From assembly GCF_964340395.1 (NCBI RefSeq), contig NC_135563.1:20659651-20723650 (forward strand): a stretch of DNA of 64,000 nucleotides. Reading direction: 5' to 3'. Below the pieces are notes generated by a model. The model worked only from the letters and a program-made list of their open reading frames with translations. It had not been told where the DNA came from and searched no databases. Shown one piece after another: positions 47,770 to 63,606 of this stretch. Position numbers and translations under genes: made by a program. Positions within the stretch are counted from its first letter, which is position 1, and the number at the start of each line of letters is the position of its first letter. This stretch comes from Glandiceps talaboti (taxonomy: Eukaryota; Hemichordata; Enteropneusta; Spengelidae).

Positions 47770-47941
47770 CAGTAACAGTCATACCATATGTTATAACTGT
47801 GCAGTGTTCTGTCGGTAAAGGGATTCATGGAACCCGCGGGCTCCAGTAGTGTCTACAGTAACAGTCATACCCTATGTTATAACTGTGGAGTGGTCTGTCG
47901 GTAAAGGGATTCATGGGACCCCGGGCTCCAGTAGTGTCTAG
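47770..47941. repeat. Tandem duplication of about 86 bp
   Basis: Two adjacent copies start ACAGTAACAGTCATACC and end CTCCAGTAGTGTCTA, with only a few differences. A recent local duplication about 1 kb before the sulfotransferase gene. Confidence 0.92.
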
Positions 47942-48013
47942 GCTTTGATAAGTTGTGGACACTACTTACATTCTATGTCTTGGCATGGTGAACCGTAGTT
48001 CATTCCATACTTC

Positions 48014-48061
48014 AAGCAAGCAAGCAAGCAAGCAAGCAAAACAAACAAACAAACAAACAAA
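48014..48061. repeat. (AAGC)n-(AAAC)n microsatellite
   Basis: Tetramer blocks of two types in tandem. Confidence 0.97.
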
Positions 48062-48576
48062 CTCGTCGGTGTTTTTCACGGGTTCTGTACAGTGAGACCA
48101 AGGCATGTCATAAACACGCGTCGTCTGCCCTAATTAGACATCTTGTTGTGGAAGTGCCACCTACTAACATGGCACGACACAAATAACAGTCTGAAATGAT
48201 GTGAACGTATTGGTATGTGACCTAAATTCATGTGAAGAAAGGCCAAATAGGGTAATGATAACAGTAATTAAAATATTATCAAATGTTTCTCACAGTTCAA
48301 GGTTTCTGATAATTAAATTAATCTTGTGGGATTATTTTGCAGTGCAACTTCCTGATCAACGAAACTTCCTACATCCGTTAAAATAAAGTACGAAACCTTT
48401 AAACGGGAAGACCGTGAAAGCATCAGGACGATCAAAGACCTATTGCACATACGAAAACGTTTAGGGGTAAGTTACTGTACTAACTTACAAATATGCCCCC
48501 ATAATGATCATAAGTCAATTACATGTACGTGTAATGGTTCGGTCAAGCTAATAATTCTACGATCGAAGATCAAATT

Positions 48577-48619
48577 CCTCCTCCTCCTCCTCAACGACGA
48601 CGACGACGACGACGACGGC

Positions 48620-48669
<50 letters not shown>

Positions 48670-48670
48670 C
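48577..48670. repeat. Triplet repeats (CTC)n-(GAC)n-(AAC)n
   Basis: Three successive trinucleotide repeats. The open frame reading poly-D then poly-N is an artefact of the array. Confidence 0.97.
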
Positions 48671-48992
48671 CCAAATTCCTCACCTAGCCGTAAACATTTC
48701 TCTTAGATGTATATGTTTGTCTTAAACGACTCCTATCATTGTCCATATTGTGACATAAGGATAAATGTGAGTGTCTATGTTTTCATGCTTTAAATTTGGA
48801 TATGTAAGTACAGAAATATAATGTATAACAATCACAAACGTAGTCAAAATATTATCATGGGTCCTCAATATTAATAAAACGGGTCAAGACAAAAAACCAC
48901 AACAGATCCTATTAAAACAAGACTACACCTATACATGGCATTAATAGCGTACTTTAACCATTTCTAACTTCCCCGGCTCTCTCTTTTAGACC

Positions 48993-51663
<2,671 letters not shown>

Positions 51664-52866
51664 CTTTTTAAGATCGTTCACAACAAGGTTTCAATTGTTG
51701 CTGTCAAAGTATTATGTATATGTCTGCTGCTTGGTGTGAATATGGAAGACATTTTATCTACACTTCGTGGCGGCTGCATCTTCAGCAAATATTGGTGATG
51801 AAATATTTATACTTACAACAACATTTTTTTTTTTAAATTTAAAGGGCGACAGTTAACGAGAGCGCAGCCGTAGAATTGGTCTAGTTTCTTTTGTGATGGA
51901 AAAGTTGTCAGTTTTGAGGTGAGCACAAATTTAGCAGTGCGCGAAAAACAGGCTATTATTGCGACTACAATATATGTATTCTGACGACAGACAATTTTAC
52001 TTATACTAGTTAGCTTGTAGAAGAGCAAAGGGTCAGGTACCAGAATTTAAAGGGATACATTAGTGTTATACCTAAAGTCACTCGATGATTGTCTGGGCCG
52101 GGAACATGAAGAGTAAAATTGTCATATAAGACTTCCACTATTACAATATCGTAATTTATTCCCACTCCCAGTGTGATGGTTTCCAAGCTTATACAAGACT
52201 CGCACTTGCCCCCACCCCCTACATGCAACTTAAAGATATTCCAATAACTTTAATATATGATAATAACTTTCGATTTCTTTACAAGTTAGACTCATCAATA
52301 TTTATTCTTATTTATTTATTTAGTATCTCAAAATATAACATTCCATACTCGACTGAACAGAAAAGTTATGCATATACTGCCTTGCCATAGATTCTAATAG
52401 GAACATCCGGGATATTTGCCAGCAATTGAGGCTTATATTGCCCACGACTCTTGTTATTAAAGTTGCGAAAAGTAGTAGCTCGTCAAAAATGTTGACTGTG
52501 CAAGATAACCTTACTGTAACACTTTATCCGAATGAAAATCTGAATTACAAAAGTTAATATACATTCCTCATCATATAAATATGCATGCTGCATGTAATGT
52601 GATAACTTTACAGCCATAATATTGATGTTTACGCCCTAAGATGGCCACCCTTCACATGTCAGGCAAAATACCACACAAGCAGTATGAGGGCGTCTGCTCC
52701 GTCATATGTGCGCCGTCGCAAGTCCTATAATGCTATGTCTTTCGCATATGACTCAAGCAGAAGCCTTTGTTACCATGGAATCCATGCGGATGGGGTTCGG
52801 AATTCGTTATTCGCAACCCCCAATCACCTTGATTCTAAGCAAATATTTAATATGTTACTCAACATT

Positions 52867-53019
<153 letters not shown>

Positions 53020-54877
53020 CCTAAAGTTCGGTTAAAATATATACTGTCGTGACAAAGTAGATAGAACTGGTAAATTATACACAAAAGTAACGTTTATGTA
53101 TTGATATGCATGTTGTAATGTCAGTTATTTCAACGATTTCTGTCAAATAACTAGACAAGACAGGGAACAATTTTGTTGTCAGTAAAGAAAAAGAAGTTTC
53201 AGAGAACTAAAAATAATCAAAATTATTCGGGGCAAGGATAAAGTTTTGCTTTGGGTGTCTGAAATTAAATGAATTGTTATTCATCAACTACGCCAATTAA
53301 AATGAATACTAAAATATATAGCGGCCAACCTTTTGATAGATGAAAATTCTCTTCTAAGATGTGACCTCAAAGATGGCGGTGGGTGCACTGAAGCAAGTGA
53401 GGTGTGTTGCTGCACAATTGCCATTATAACTATTTTTTGACATGTTGTCTTGATAATAGTTGACTGCAAACAAGGAATGCATGAGGTTCTCGACTCTTGA
53501 CAGGCACTTTGCTTCTGACAGTCGTTACGTGAACGATTAGACCCTTGCAATGTGTTAAATACTGTATCTTTGGTGACTTTTTATGACTTCGTATGTTAAC
53601 AGTGTCTTAGGTAAGATATACATTATACACTTCGATGCAGTGTGTTTGGCTAGTTGTAAGCATGACTACAGCACAATTCGTGTGGTTTGTTCTTCCGAGG
53701 ATGTTCAATATGTCTGGCTTCCATGCACATCATTCAAATCTCAATCATCTGACATCAAATTGTGAGTAGTTCTGAATATCAGAAAGTTGTATTCTGTCAT
53801 CCGGGACCGTATCACGCCATCTCCTGCCTCTCATAGTTGTAATGACCTCAAATTCTCTTGCAGACCAACTTCTTTCATTTGATCGTGTATCAAATATTAT
53901 CAAAAATGGTTATTTCTTTGTGAAGAATGGCAGGCATCAACTTTCTAAATCAATACAGTAACAGATTCAGCTAGTCTAGGAATAGTAACATTACTACATT
54001 GTATTGTGATCCTTTGAATGAGTGGATAATAAGTGGCAGGAAAATGTTGTCACAAGACTTCATAACTATTTCTAGATCAATCTGAAGGTGTCACCCAGAT
54101 TCTCCATAGTCGTATACATACGCATTCCAATAGCAATGTGTCCAACAAATGTGTCATACCGATGACAGATAGGGTCATACTACATAGTGGACCTTGACTT
54201 TTCACATTGATTTTATATTTAGTCGAAACTCACGACAGTGATACGATTTCCCTACATACTCTTTTATTCCGGTATAAATCACATTATACATAAACTACTG
54301 TACCATAGGTTGCATTTGCAATTCTTTGGAAACGTCTCCTCCTCTATCGAGATATCGATGTATCTAACCTTTACAACGGTATGGATCACTCGGTAAGAAT
54401 TGGAGGTTTGGTTATGTGATGACGGTTCTAATACTCCCAAAATATCCACATCAGATATCATAGTACATTTGTACTGTGGGTGGTACTGTGGGTGGTACTT
54501 CCATGATTAATAGACGAAGAATAAAATGGATTGTCTTCCTGAAAGTCTTGCTGCCTGCTGGAAAGTGGATTTGGCGTCATGGAGTGACGAATGACGAATT
54601 CTCTTTTTCTAAACAATTGTCTTGAGCATTGGATATTGTCCTTGTCAGGCTGAGGGGTGCCAGACGTAAACATGGTAAAGAAAGTGTCGAGAACATTGTT
54701 TGTCCTTCTCTCCTTGATAAAAATTAATTTGAAACTACACTCCAAAATAACAAATTTCACAGTTTCTAATAAGTGACTATACTTGCTTCATTTCATTCAG
54801 CCCTATATTTAGGTAAATCATAGAAGGTGTAAGACTGTATTTGCATAAAGTTGGGATATGATAAATCTAGTATTACT

Positions 54878-54938
54878 ATACGTGTGGTCGTTTCTGCGAT
54901 CGATGTCTCTCCCCCATGCACAAAACGACCACACGTAT
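54878..54938. repeat. Perfect 16-bp inverted repeat
   Basis: ATACGTGTGGTCGTTT at 54878-54893 pairs with its exact complement at 54923-54938 across a 29-nt loop. The flanks show further weak complementarity. Confidence 0.9.
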
Positions 54939-55344
54939 CGTTTAAGACTACTATGGTAATGACGGGAAGATTTGGAATGATAAACTCATATTTCCATGGT
55001 GTAGATAACAATGCCGGGGGAGGGTGGAGGGGGGACGATGAGAAAGCAGAGACAATTGTAGTTTCAATTATTTCAAACTCTTATTTTATTTAGTAGAATC
55101 ACAATTCCGTTGGGTATGCTCTGGGGTATGCGAAGAACTGTGTCGGAAAAGTGGTTTCATATTTGCCAGCTCTGCGCCACTGGGGGCGCTCTTACAGTTC
55201 TGTTTTACGTCATACCAAAGTATTGGTGAAAGTTGAATTTTTGGGGAACATTTCATTATCATAAGAATTGACTTCGTTGTGTAAAATTGTGAAAGACAAT
55301 CATTAATGATTGTTTTCAATAAAAAAATTACATACAAGGGATAT

Positions 55345-55345
55345 T

Positions 55346-55376
<31 letters not shown>

Positions 55377-55453
55377 ATGTATGTATGTATGTATGTATGT
55401 ATGTATGTATGTATGTATGTATGTATGTATGTATGTATGTATGTATGTATGTA

Positions 55454-55484
<31 letters not shown>

Positions 55485-55629
55485 ATGTATGTATGTATGT
55501 ATGTATGTATATGTATTTATGTATGTATGTATGTATGTATGTATGTATGTATGTATGTATGTATATGTATTTATGTATATATGTGTGTATGTATGTATGT
55601 ATGTATGTATGTATGTATGTATGTATGTA

Positions 55630-55660
<31 letters not shown>

Positions 55661-55775
55661 ATGTATGTATGTGTGTGTGTGTATGTATGTATGTATGTAT
55701 GTATGTATGTATGTATGTATGTATGTATGTATGTATGTGTGTGTGTGTGTGTGTGTATGTTTGTATGTATGTATG

Positions 55776-55804
<29 letters not shown>
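55345..55804. repeat. ATGT microsatellite, about 460 bp
   Basis: ATGT tetramers with recurring GTGTGTGT interruptions and two ATATGTATTT variants about 65 bp apart, which shows in-array duplication. Long open frames on both strands are artefacts. Confidence 0.99.
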
Positions 55805-55806
<2 letters not shown>

Positions 55807-55867
55807 TAAATGCCGTCCGGGTAAATACACGCCGACGTAGGAGGCGTGTATTGCCAGGATGGCATTT
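55807..55867. repeat. Imperfect palindrome next to the ATGT array
   Basis: AATGCCGTCC and AATACACGCC on the left pair with GGCGTGTATT and GGATGGCATT on the right around a 10-nt centre, arms about 24 bp. It directly follows the ATGT tract. Confidence 0.8.
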
Positions 55868-58090
55868 ATCTTGTACCCCGGCTAATAATGCGATGGTGTC
55901 ATATTCTTTCCAGGAAAAACTCCATACACTCATTGTTTATGTTTTGATTTTCGATGAGACACTTTGACGCCAACGTGACTTCCAATCGAAGCTGACACGT
56001 GTCAACAAACTGGATACACGCCTGTGTCAACATTCAATGTCATACACGTATATCGCTATGTTGCACGACGAAAATAGCAATTACATCCCAATGGACAGAG
56101 TATTTCATACCACTATGTATTTGCTTGATATTATTACGCAGGACATTCATACTACAAACTACTCAATGCAATCACATCCATCATGTGTATGCACCTAGTG
56201 ATATGAAATTTAATCGCCACTGATAAAACAAAACATGGCTACTGACATCAAAAATACAACTTTCAGCGAAATTGTTTATCTGTGTCGAGCGTAAAGAAAC
56301 AGCATATTAATTACATACAAATGAAATACACCATTCAAACTTTTGAAATGTCGTGTATTACGAAGCAATAGTAGTACCGTCTACCTCTCGCAAGTCGTCG
56401 TCGTCATTGTACAAGTTTCAGCCTATGGACTAGATACATATATGCGTAGATAAAATTTAGTGCAGAACAACGCCCACGACCCACAACAATGGTAAGATTG
56501 TTCTAAATAAACAGTCTGTGACAATAGTCACACTCACGAGACTTTCGTTTCTCGACCTACAGTCATTAAATCAACTGTAGACGTACAGACATATCTACGT
56601 TGCTATACATCCTCTTGAATTGTACAACACGTCTGTTAAGCCAAACTGTATAATCGTTGAAGGTAAGTTACTGAGGTATTTGCCAAAGATGCGTCAAATT
56701 TCACGAACGACGTCATTTGTCAATGTAGTGTTGAAAAGACAGAAGGGTGACCTTGGAGAGGAGAGAATTAGAACACTTTATAGGTAGTGAAATATGACCT
56801 GCAAACGGTACTCCAAAGACTACAATACTTTCACTCAATAGTACCTTGCTGCATTCAATAGAATAGTCATGTTTGCACTCGATTTGTTCAAACAAGCAAG
56901 TACGATGGTGTTTAGCAGACAACCGTTTGTTAGCCCGTTTGTTTTCCTCCATTTAGTATATCTGTCAGCTCATAGCTTACTAGTTTTGTATATTCCGAAT
57001 TGTCAAATTCGATTGCCATAAGTTTACTTCAGTACAGTGATTGGTATTCAATACGTATCAACACAAAGGAGTGGAATACTAGTTCTTATTATCCTCACTA
57101 TTAGAGCTATTTCATACATATATTATATATTGTCTAGTAATATTGTCCGACAGCAGCTTGTGAATTTGATGACCGAGAAACGAAACTCGGCAGAGGCGGA
57201 AACGATTCCAATGAATTGCATTTATGTGTATATTCTAGTTTATGGTTTATGTAACGTGGACATGCTATACTTTTTTGTTTAATATCACCTAGGCCAGTTC
57301 GAATGTGTTTGCAAAATTTTGAACGTCTAAGTTGTATGTACAATTGTTGTATAATGATGCAACATAGTTTTATACGTTGAATGAGTAATTACTGCAAAAC
57401 CACACGTATGTAAGGAATGAACTTTGACATTACTGGCAGAGTGAAAAATATATGTCTGCATTCTTTTTGCTAATTGGAAATGTACATTTTGGGACATTTT
57501 GCATATTTTTGTTGACTTGCGCAGCTTTAATTTTGATGGCTAATATAATTGCACTTAGAATAACAATTCTCCCAACTCACTTTGATGAAAATTTGTAATG
57601 TTCTTTTCAGATACGAAATACCAGTTTCCACATTCACTCAAACACTTCCTGCAGTGAGGGTCTTGTGACCGGATCGGACAAAATTTACAGTATTCACATA
57701 CTCTTTGTAGAGGGCGTCCTTTGCAAAAGTGAGTCGGGTAATATATTGCTGAGTTATATGTAGTAGCGCATAGATTTTTGTGTTTTCTTCAAATGGCCAA
57801 AACTATATTAGAAACGGTAAATGTTTACTCCGTCACAACACTAGATCATTTCCTTATCAGAGCTTACAAATGAAATCTATCGCAGCTTTTTCTCGCATTA
57901 TATCGTTATATCGTTTTTTTCTTGTTTTATTAAATTGTTGGTACGTTTATGCTCTATACCTCATTGGACTGTCATTGCACTCCCTCATCCCTCCCCAGTC
58001 CCGGACCAATAACAATAACAATTACATTAATCTAAAATTGTTAGTTTCTTTCAGACTTCGGAGTCGTACAAGGAATTCTGACGTCATACA

Positions 58091-58309
58091 ATGGGTAATT
58101 GTGATTGGTTGTGGTCTATTTTCTGGTTACTGGTCTTGCTAATCATTGGTTGGCCTGTTGCTGGTTTGTTCGCCTGGTTTTATGTCTTGTGTCTTCCATT
58201 CAGCGCATGCGTGGATATGTGCAAGGATCTGAGCGACCTGTTATTACGACTTGTACAACTTCCAAAACTATGTGCTGAGAACATGATGGCACAAAAATCA
58301 CTCTGCTGA
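58091..58309 (+). CDS. Small membrane protein, 72 aa, uncharacterised
   Basis: The ATG at 58091 starts MGNCDWLWSIFWLLVLLIIG, followed by a second hydrophobic stretch (WPVAGLFAWFYVLCLPF) and a soluble tail with CKDLSDLLLRLVQLPKLCAE and NMMAQKSLC. It probably has two membrane-inserted segments or a hairpin, and cysteines at both ends that could be lipidated. G2 and C4 suggest membrane anchoring, although residue 6 is not the Ser/Thr typical of N-myristoylation. A TTTCTTTCAG acceptor about 36 nt upstream suggests a spliced 5' UTR. An AATAAA lies at about 58863. I have a vague sense of similar small proteins with a VQLP-CAENM tail in other invertebrates but cannot confirm it. Function unknown. 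Confidence 0.6.
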   Translation: MGNCDWLWSIFWLLVLLIIGWPVAGLFAWFYVLCLPFSACVDMCKDLSDLLLRLVQLPKLCAENMMAQKSLC

Positions 58310-59299
<990 letters not shown>

Positions 59300-59421
59300 A
59301 GTCTTTGTTGGAAGGTATGTTCCTGTCGATTCTTGACGTCTTTCTTTAATCCCCTCTATAAAAACAAAATATTTGTTGACATGCCAAATGGGGGCGCTAC
59401 TTCAAAACATTGACTATCAAA

Positions 59422-59544
59422 ATGGCGACGGCCACAGGGCGAATGGATGAACTTGTGAAGGATTATTTGCTGTACAGAGGTTTCACAGGCACCTTGAAAA
59501 ACTTTGAAGCAGACGTAAAGTCTGATAGAGACAAGTATTTCAGG
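59422..59544 (+). CDS. WDR91: WDR91 exon 1 (coding)
   Basis: 123 nt, 41 codons, ending DKYFR in phase 0 at a GTAAGT donor. MDELVKDYLLYRGFTGTL is the LisH-like N-terminal helix pair of the family. Confidence 0.93.
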
Positions 59545-62500
59545 GTAAGTACTCATATGAGGACATGGAATACTGGGGGTGCTGTACATCACCCCAAAAC
59601 AGCCACGTTCAAATCGAGGAAATTTAAGACACGGTGATTCCCATTGAAACTCGATCACACAGCTGCAAATCCAGCATCACAGATCAGACAAAACACTGTC
59701 CGATTATATAAAGATATTTTGACGTCACGATGACATTATATAGTGATAGGCTGTAGGTTTTTCGCTTGATAGACTTCAACATGAACACTATGCATATCCC
59801 CTTCCCAGAATCCACGCCCATCCTCTCCCCCCACCCTCACCCCATACAGTTACCAATACATGCTATCGAGGATCTATGATTAGGATGAAACTCCATAGTG
59901 TAAACTTAATATGTGTTATCCGCGATTGATGGTCACTATGATATACGAGTGTTGATTGGTAAGTGATTTTAGGAGCGTAGTCAAGAATTTAGGATATGGG
60001 CTAATGAAAATTGAGAGACGGCCATAGAACAGGTGTCTGAAAAACTTGAACAACTTTGTTCAAGTGAACGGGTTGCTGCAAGAATTGTAATGTTGCTATT
60101 GTTAGTTTTGATTTTTGAGGTGTATTTGTTTTTAATATTTTCGGGGGTTTTTTCATTCCATGGTGTAAACGCATAACTAACTTTGTGTTTATTAAACCCT
60201 GGAACAAAAACAAAGCTAAAAAAACAACAACAAAAAACAAAAAATCAACAACACAAAAATAAACTAACACTATTAGCAACTATTGCAACTAATGAGGGGG
60301 CAATATTATTACAGGAAAGAAGCCTATATTCTCAAAGTCAATGAGTCCTTTACAGAGTGATGTGATCATTTTATTGTAGATACCTGTGGTATAATATAGC
60401 AGGTGCTAACAGAGAAATAGTTTAAGCCATAGACCATGGAGTTCATTTCAGTCCAGGGTTTATAACTTTCTCTATAATATTATCACAAGTATAGCCAAGG
60501 TAGAGTTTACCTTTATCTAAATCAGTGATTTTCACTCATTGCATTGCTTCACACATGACCTCAATCTACATACGTGACAACCAGTATTAGTGTTTGTATA
60601 TCAACAATACAGAACTATTACAGACTCGGTAACATCTAGAGTTATACATTTGTTTACAGGCTGACAAGATTGTGGAGTATTTGTATAACTTTATCATGGT
60701 TTACGACTTGGATGGCTTGAAGAAATACTGGAGATACTTAGACAAAAGAATATTTACCAGATTAGAATATACTCAGAGTGCTACAATCAAAAAATTTGAA
60801 GTTAGTTTGTTGCGGTAAGTAGACACCAGAACTTGGACTCTGTTTCCAGTAGTCTTGGTTATATCCAGATTTGCTTTGTTAGGGGCTATGCCACTGCCAC
60901 CTCAGAAAGTCTCACGAAATAGTAAACAGTGACTTCCACTTTCAGTTAGGATGAATGATCATCGTAAAGTGTATTGCCAAGAATGGGATTCCAAGTGTAA
61001 TCCCAGGCAATTCAAGCTCCTGTGCTACATGTGAGATTAAGTGCTAATGCAACACTGATTACATAATAAGGCAAGACTGAAGCATAGAGGATACAAGTAA
61101 CTCGCATCAATGAATACAATACAGACAGAGCATGATCAGTAGAATATCGTACTGCCAATTCAAGACTACTTTCCGTTATACATTATGTACGCCTGTATCA
61201 TTGTTTTGTGTTAGGTTCTAAAAGTCACCACTTTAATGTGTTTGGTTGTAGATTATATGTGATACATGCTCTGCAGAATGGAAGGTCAGATAAGGTCAAT
61301 GAATTCTTTGACAAGATGGTTGTTGAATTCCAGGGTCAACCAGAATGGAAAGAATGGTTTGGTAAGTGCAGTACCTGACATCATAGGATTTATACATTGT
61401 GTGCAGACACTATGACATCATAGGATTTATACATTGTATGTAGACACTATGACATCATAGGATTTATACATTGTATGTAGACACTATGACATCATAGGAT
61501 TTATACACTGTGTGCAGACACTATGACATCATACTTTCATAGGATTTATACATTGTGTGCAGACACTATGACATCATAGGATTTATACATTGTATGTAGA
61601 CACTATGACATCATAGGATTTATACACTGTGTGCAGACACTATGACATCATAGGATTTATACACTGTGTGCAGACACTATGACATCATAGGATTTATACA
61701 CTGTGTGCAGACACTATGACATCATAGGATTTATACACTGTATGTAGACACTATGACATCATAGGATTTATACACTGTATGTAGACACTATGACATCATA
61801 GGATTTATACATTGTGTGCAGATACTATGACATCATAGGATTTATACATTGTGTGCAGACACTATGACATCATAGGATTTATACATTGTATGTAGACACT
61901 AGGGGGGGGGGGGTGTAGATGCAAGATGCAATGTCTAGCCTGTATTTCAATAACTTTGAAATTGAACATTTAGATTCATGAGTTAAATACGATACTGTGT
62001 ATCTCGGCTGCAAAGTGAAATCAAGGTCAATGCCACATTTTGATGCCATGTCTTAGACTTAGTCCATGGTCTGAAAATGATATCCTTGGTATGGCCATGA
62101 ACTTGTGAAACTGTTTATAGCCATACTCCTTGCTCCATCTGTAGTTTGACACTGATCTTGGTAGTTATAAAGCTGTTCTATCTGCCACCTCCCTCCCCAA
62201 CTGTAGGCTGACACCACAGATAGTAGTTATAAACTTTACAGATCTATTATGTGTTAATTCTCTTCTGACAGGAATGTTTTATGTAATATTGTAATTTAGA
62301 ATTTTAATATTAAAATTTGAAATTATTTTTCAGCACTTCCATTCATCAAGAATCCGGAACAGAATGTGATGTTTGAGATGTATTTTACCAAGATGTGGCA
62401 GGATACATTAAGTATTTCTTTACAGAATTTCTTCAGCATAATATTCCAATCAATGCATATCCTTTGTTATGTCTAAGGTGGTGTTAGTTTTGACAAATTC

Positions 62501-63606
62501 AGACAGACACAAACTAAAACTATTATTGTTATGGCCTGCAGTAGGTTACATAAATACAGGACTGTAAGTGATAGCAGTGCCTTGGTTATCATGTATTGTG
62601 GATATAATCACCCTGTTATCAAGATAATGTAGACACTGGAATCCCCCAAAATTTAACTACTGTAAGTCAGCACAAACCCTGTGTGGTTCTTAGACCCATA
62701 GACTAGTACCATAGAAATATGCAAACTAAATTAGACACAAAGTAAAACTATTATTGTTGCATAAAGAATATTACATAAATGGGTAATAGCAGTGTGTTGG
62801 TGATATTGATATACTTGCCTTATAATCAAGATAGTGCAATCTCTGGAAGTCCCAAAAATGTACTCTGAAAGTCTACACAAATAACAGTCTGGATGGATCT
62901 TCCTTTTTTACTAAACTGTTCTACTTCGTGTGTGATCATATCAATGCCCACTACTGTATCAGTCTTAACATGTCACAATTACTAGTTTTACTTCATTTCT
63001 GTCAAACAGTGCATTTAGTAATCTCATTAGAGTAGTAGACACCCAGCTTGTGTATCTACAATCAGCCTGTCAGAGTTCAAAACAGACTATGTGTCAAAAT
63101 GGTTAGAAGAATACACATTTCCTCTAATTCTTAGTTTGTGGCTGTCATAGTCGACTCAAGGTTGTTCATTGCCAAACAATGAAGTTCATGTTCCATGTAA
63201 AGTTCTGATATCCCAAGTGTATTCAGATTTACTTTTAATGCTGCTTCCAACATTCATACATTGTGAATCTTTGATACACAACAGATACAGTTACTGTAAG
63301 TAAAATAAAACCAGGTTGCAAGTCACTTATTTCCTGTCAGGGCAAAGTCACCCTGTTCCTTTACTCTTTGCCAAAAGAATGCTTCTTGATATCAAGAGTT
63401 ATTTAGAGGTCAATAGAACCATTACTGATAGATGTAACTGAAAAGTCATGTTCACATGTTTATTTGCAAATTTTTGAATGATAACTTTAATTTGTTATAT
63501 TAATCTCCTTAACTTGTCTGTACCTCTTCCAATCTTGTTGAGTTTTGATGAAGAACAACTCAAACACAAAACATTAGAAGATGAAAACAAGGTATTGAAA
63601 CAACAG
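59422..63606 (+). CDS. WDR91: WDR91, 5' part (five exons, 198 codons), runs past the window
   Basis: WDR91 binds Rab7 and inhibits the Beclin-1/VPS34 PI3-kinase complex on endosomes, controlling early-to-late endosome conversion. The exons join in phase to give MATATGRMDELVKDYLLYRG, then VYDLDGLKKYWRYLDKRIFT, then FFDKMVVEFQGQPEWKEWFA, then LQNFFSIIFQSMPLPILLSF, ending ENKVLKQQ. These follow the N-terminal LisH-like helices and start of the coiled coil of vertebrate WDR91 without gaps. The WD40 repeats are beyond the right edge. Introns 1-3 are GT-AG and intron 4 is AT-AC. The in-frame TTG at 59410 is not a likely start, since the ATG at 59422 matches the family N-terminus. Confidence 0.93.
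60660..60814 (+). CDS. WDR91: WDR91 exon 2
   Basis: 155 nt, acceptor TTTGTTTACAG, donor GTAAGT, ends in phase 2. It encodes ADKIVEYLYNFIMVYDLDGL and continues to KKFEVSLLR. Confidence 0.93.
61252..61361 (+). CDS. WDR91: WDR91 exon 3
   Basis: 110 nt, acceptor TTTGGTTGTAG, donor GTAAGTGC, ends in phase 1. It encodes LYVIHALQNGRSDKVNEFFD and EFQGQPEWKEWF. Confidence 0.93.
61378..61902. repeat. 37-bp minisatellite in WDR91 intron 3, 14 copies
   Basis: Units of GACATCATAGGATTTATACA plus TTGTGTGCAGACACTAT, starting 16 bp after the exon 3 end. Two variant forms alternate (GTGTGCAG and GTATGTAG), and one unit has an 8-bp insertion. It is followed by a run of about 12 G. Confidence 0.97.
62334..62456 (+). 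CDS. WDR91: WDR91 exon 4
   Basis: 123 nt, acceptor TTATTTTTCAG. It encodes LPFIKNPEQNVMFEMYFTKM and LQNFFSIIFQSM, and ends in phase 1 at ATGC. The following intron begins ATATCCTTT rather than GT. No usable GT donor occurs at the position required by the protein match. Confidence 0.9.
62457..63523 (+). other. WDR91: U12-type AT-AC intron of WDR91
   Basis: The intron starts ATATCCTTT, the canonical minor-spliceosome AT-AC donor, and ends TTGTCTGTAC. TCCTTAAC, a match to the U12 branch-site consensus, stands at 63506-63513, with the branch adenosine 11 nt before the 3' splice site. Splicing here restores the uninterrupted family sequence SMPLPILLSFDEE, whereas no GT-AG choice does. Confidence 0.9.
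63524..63606 (+). CDS. WDR91: WDR91 exon 5
   Basis: 83 nt after an AC 3' splice site, donor GTAAGAGG, ends in phase 0. It encodes LPILLSFDEEQLKHKTLEDE and NKVLKQQ, the start of the coiled coil. The next exon is not seen before the window ends. Confidence 0.9.

Noticed and set aside
48443-48706. Frame with poly-D and poly-N
   Set aside because: Created by GAC and AAC triplet repeats.
54458-55011. Two minus-strand frames of 100 and 72 codons
   Set aside because: No domain, no splice context, and one overlaps the 16-bp inverted repeat.
55086-55967. Open frames up to 259 codons on both strands
   Set aside because: ATGT microsatellite read-through. Period-4 repeats stay open in all frames when no stop triplet is formed.
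56713-56952. 79-codon minus-strand frame starting MEENKRANKRLSAK
   Set aside because: Starts with a plausible ATG but has no recognisable family and no supporting neighbours. It could be chance.
59356-59658. 100-codon minus-strand frame
   Set aside because: Antisense shadow of WDR91 exon 1.
61378-61902. CRISPR-like regular repeat of 37 bp
   Set aside because: Units are directly adjacent with no spacers, in the intron of an animal gene. It is a minisatellite.
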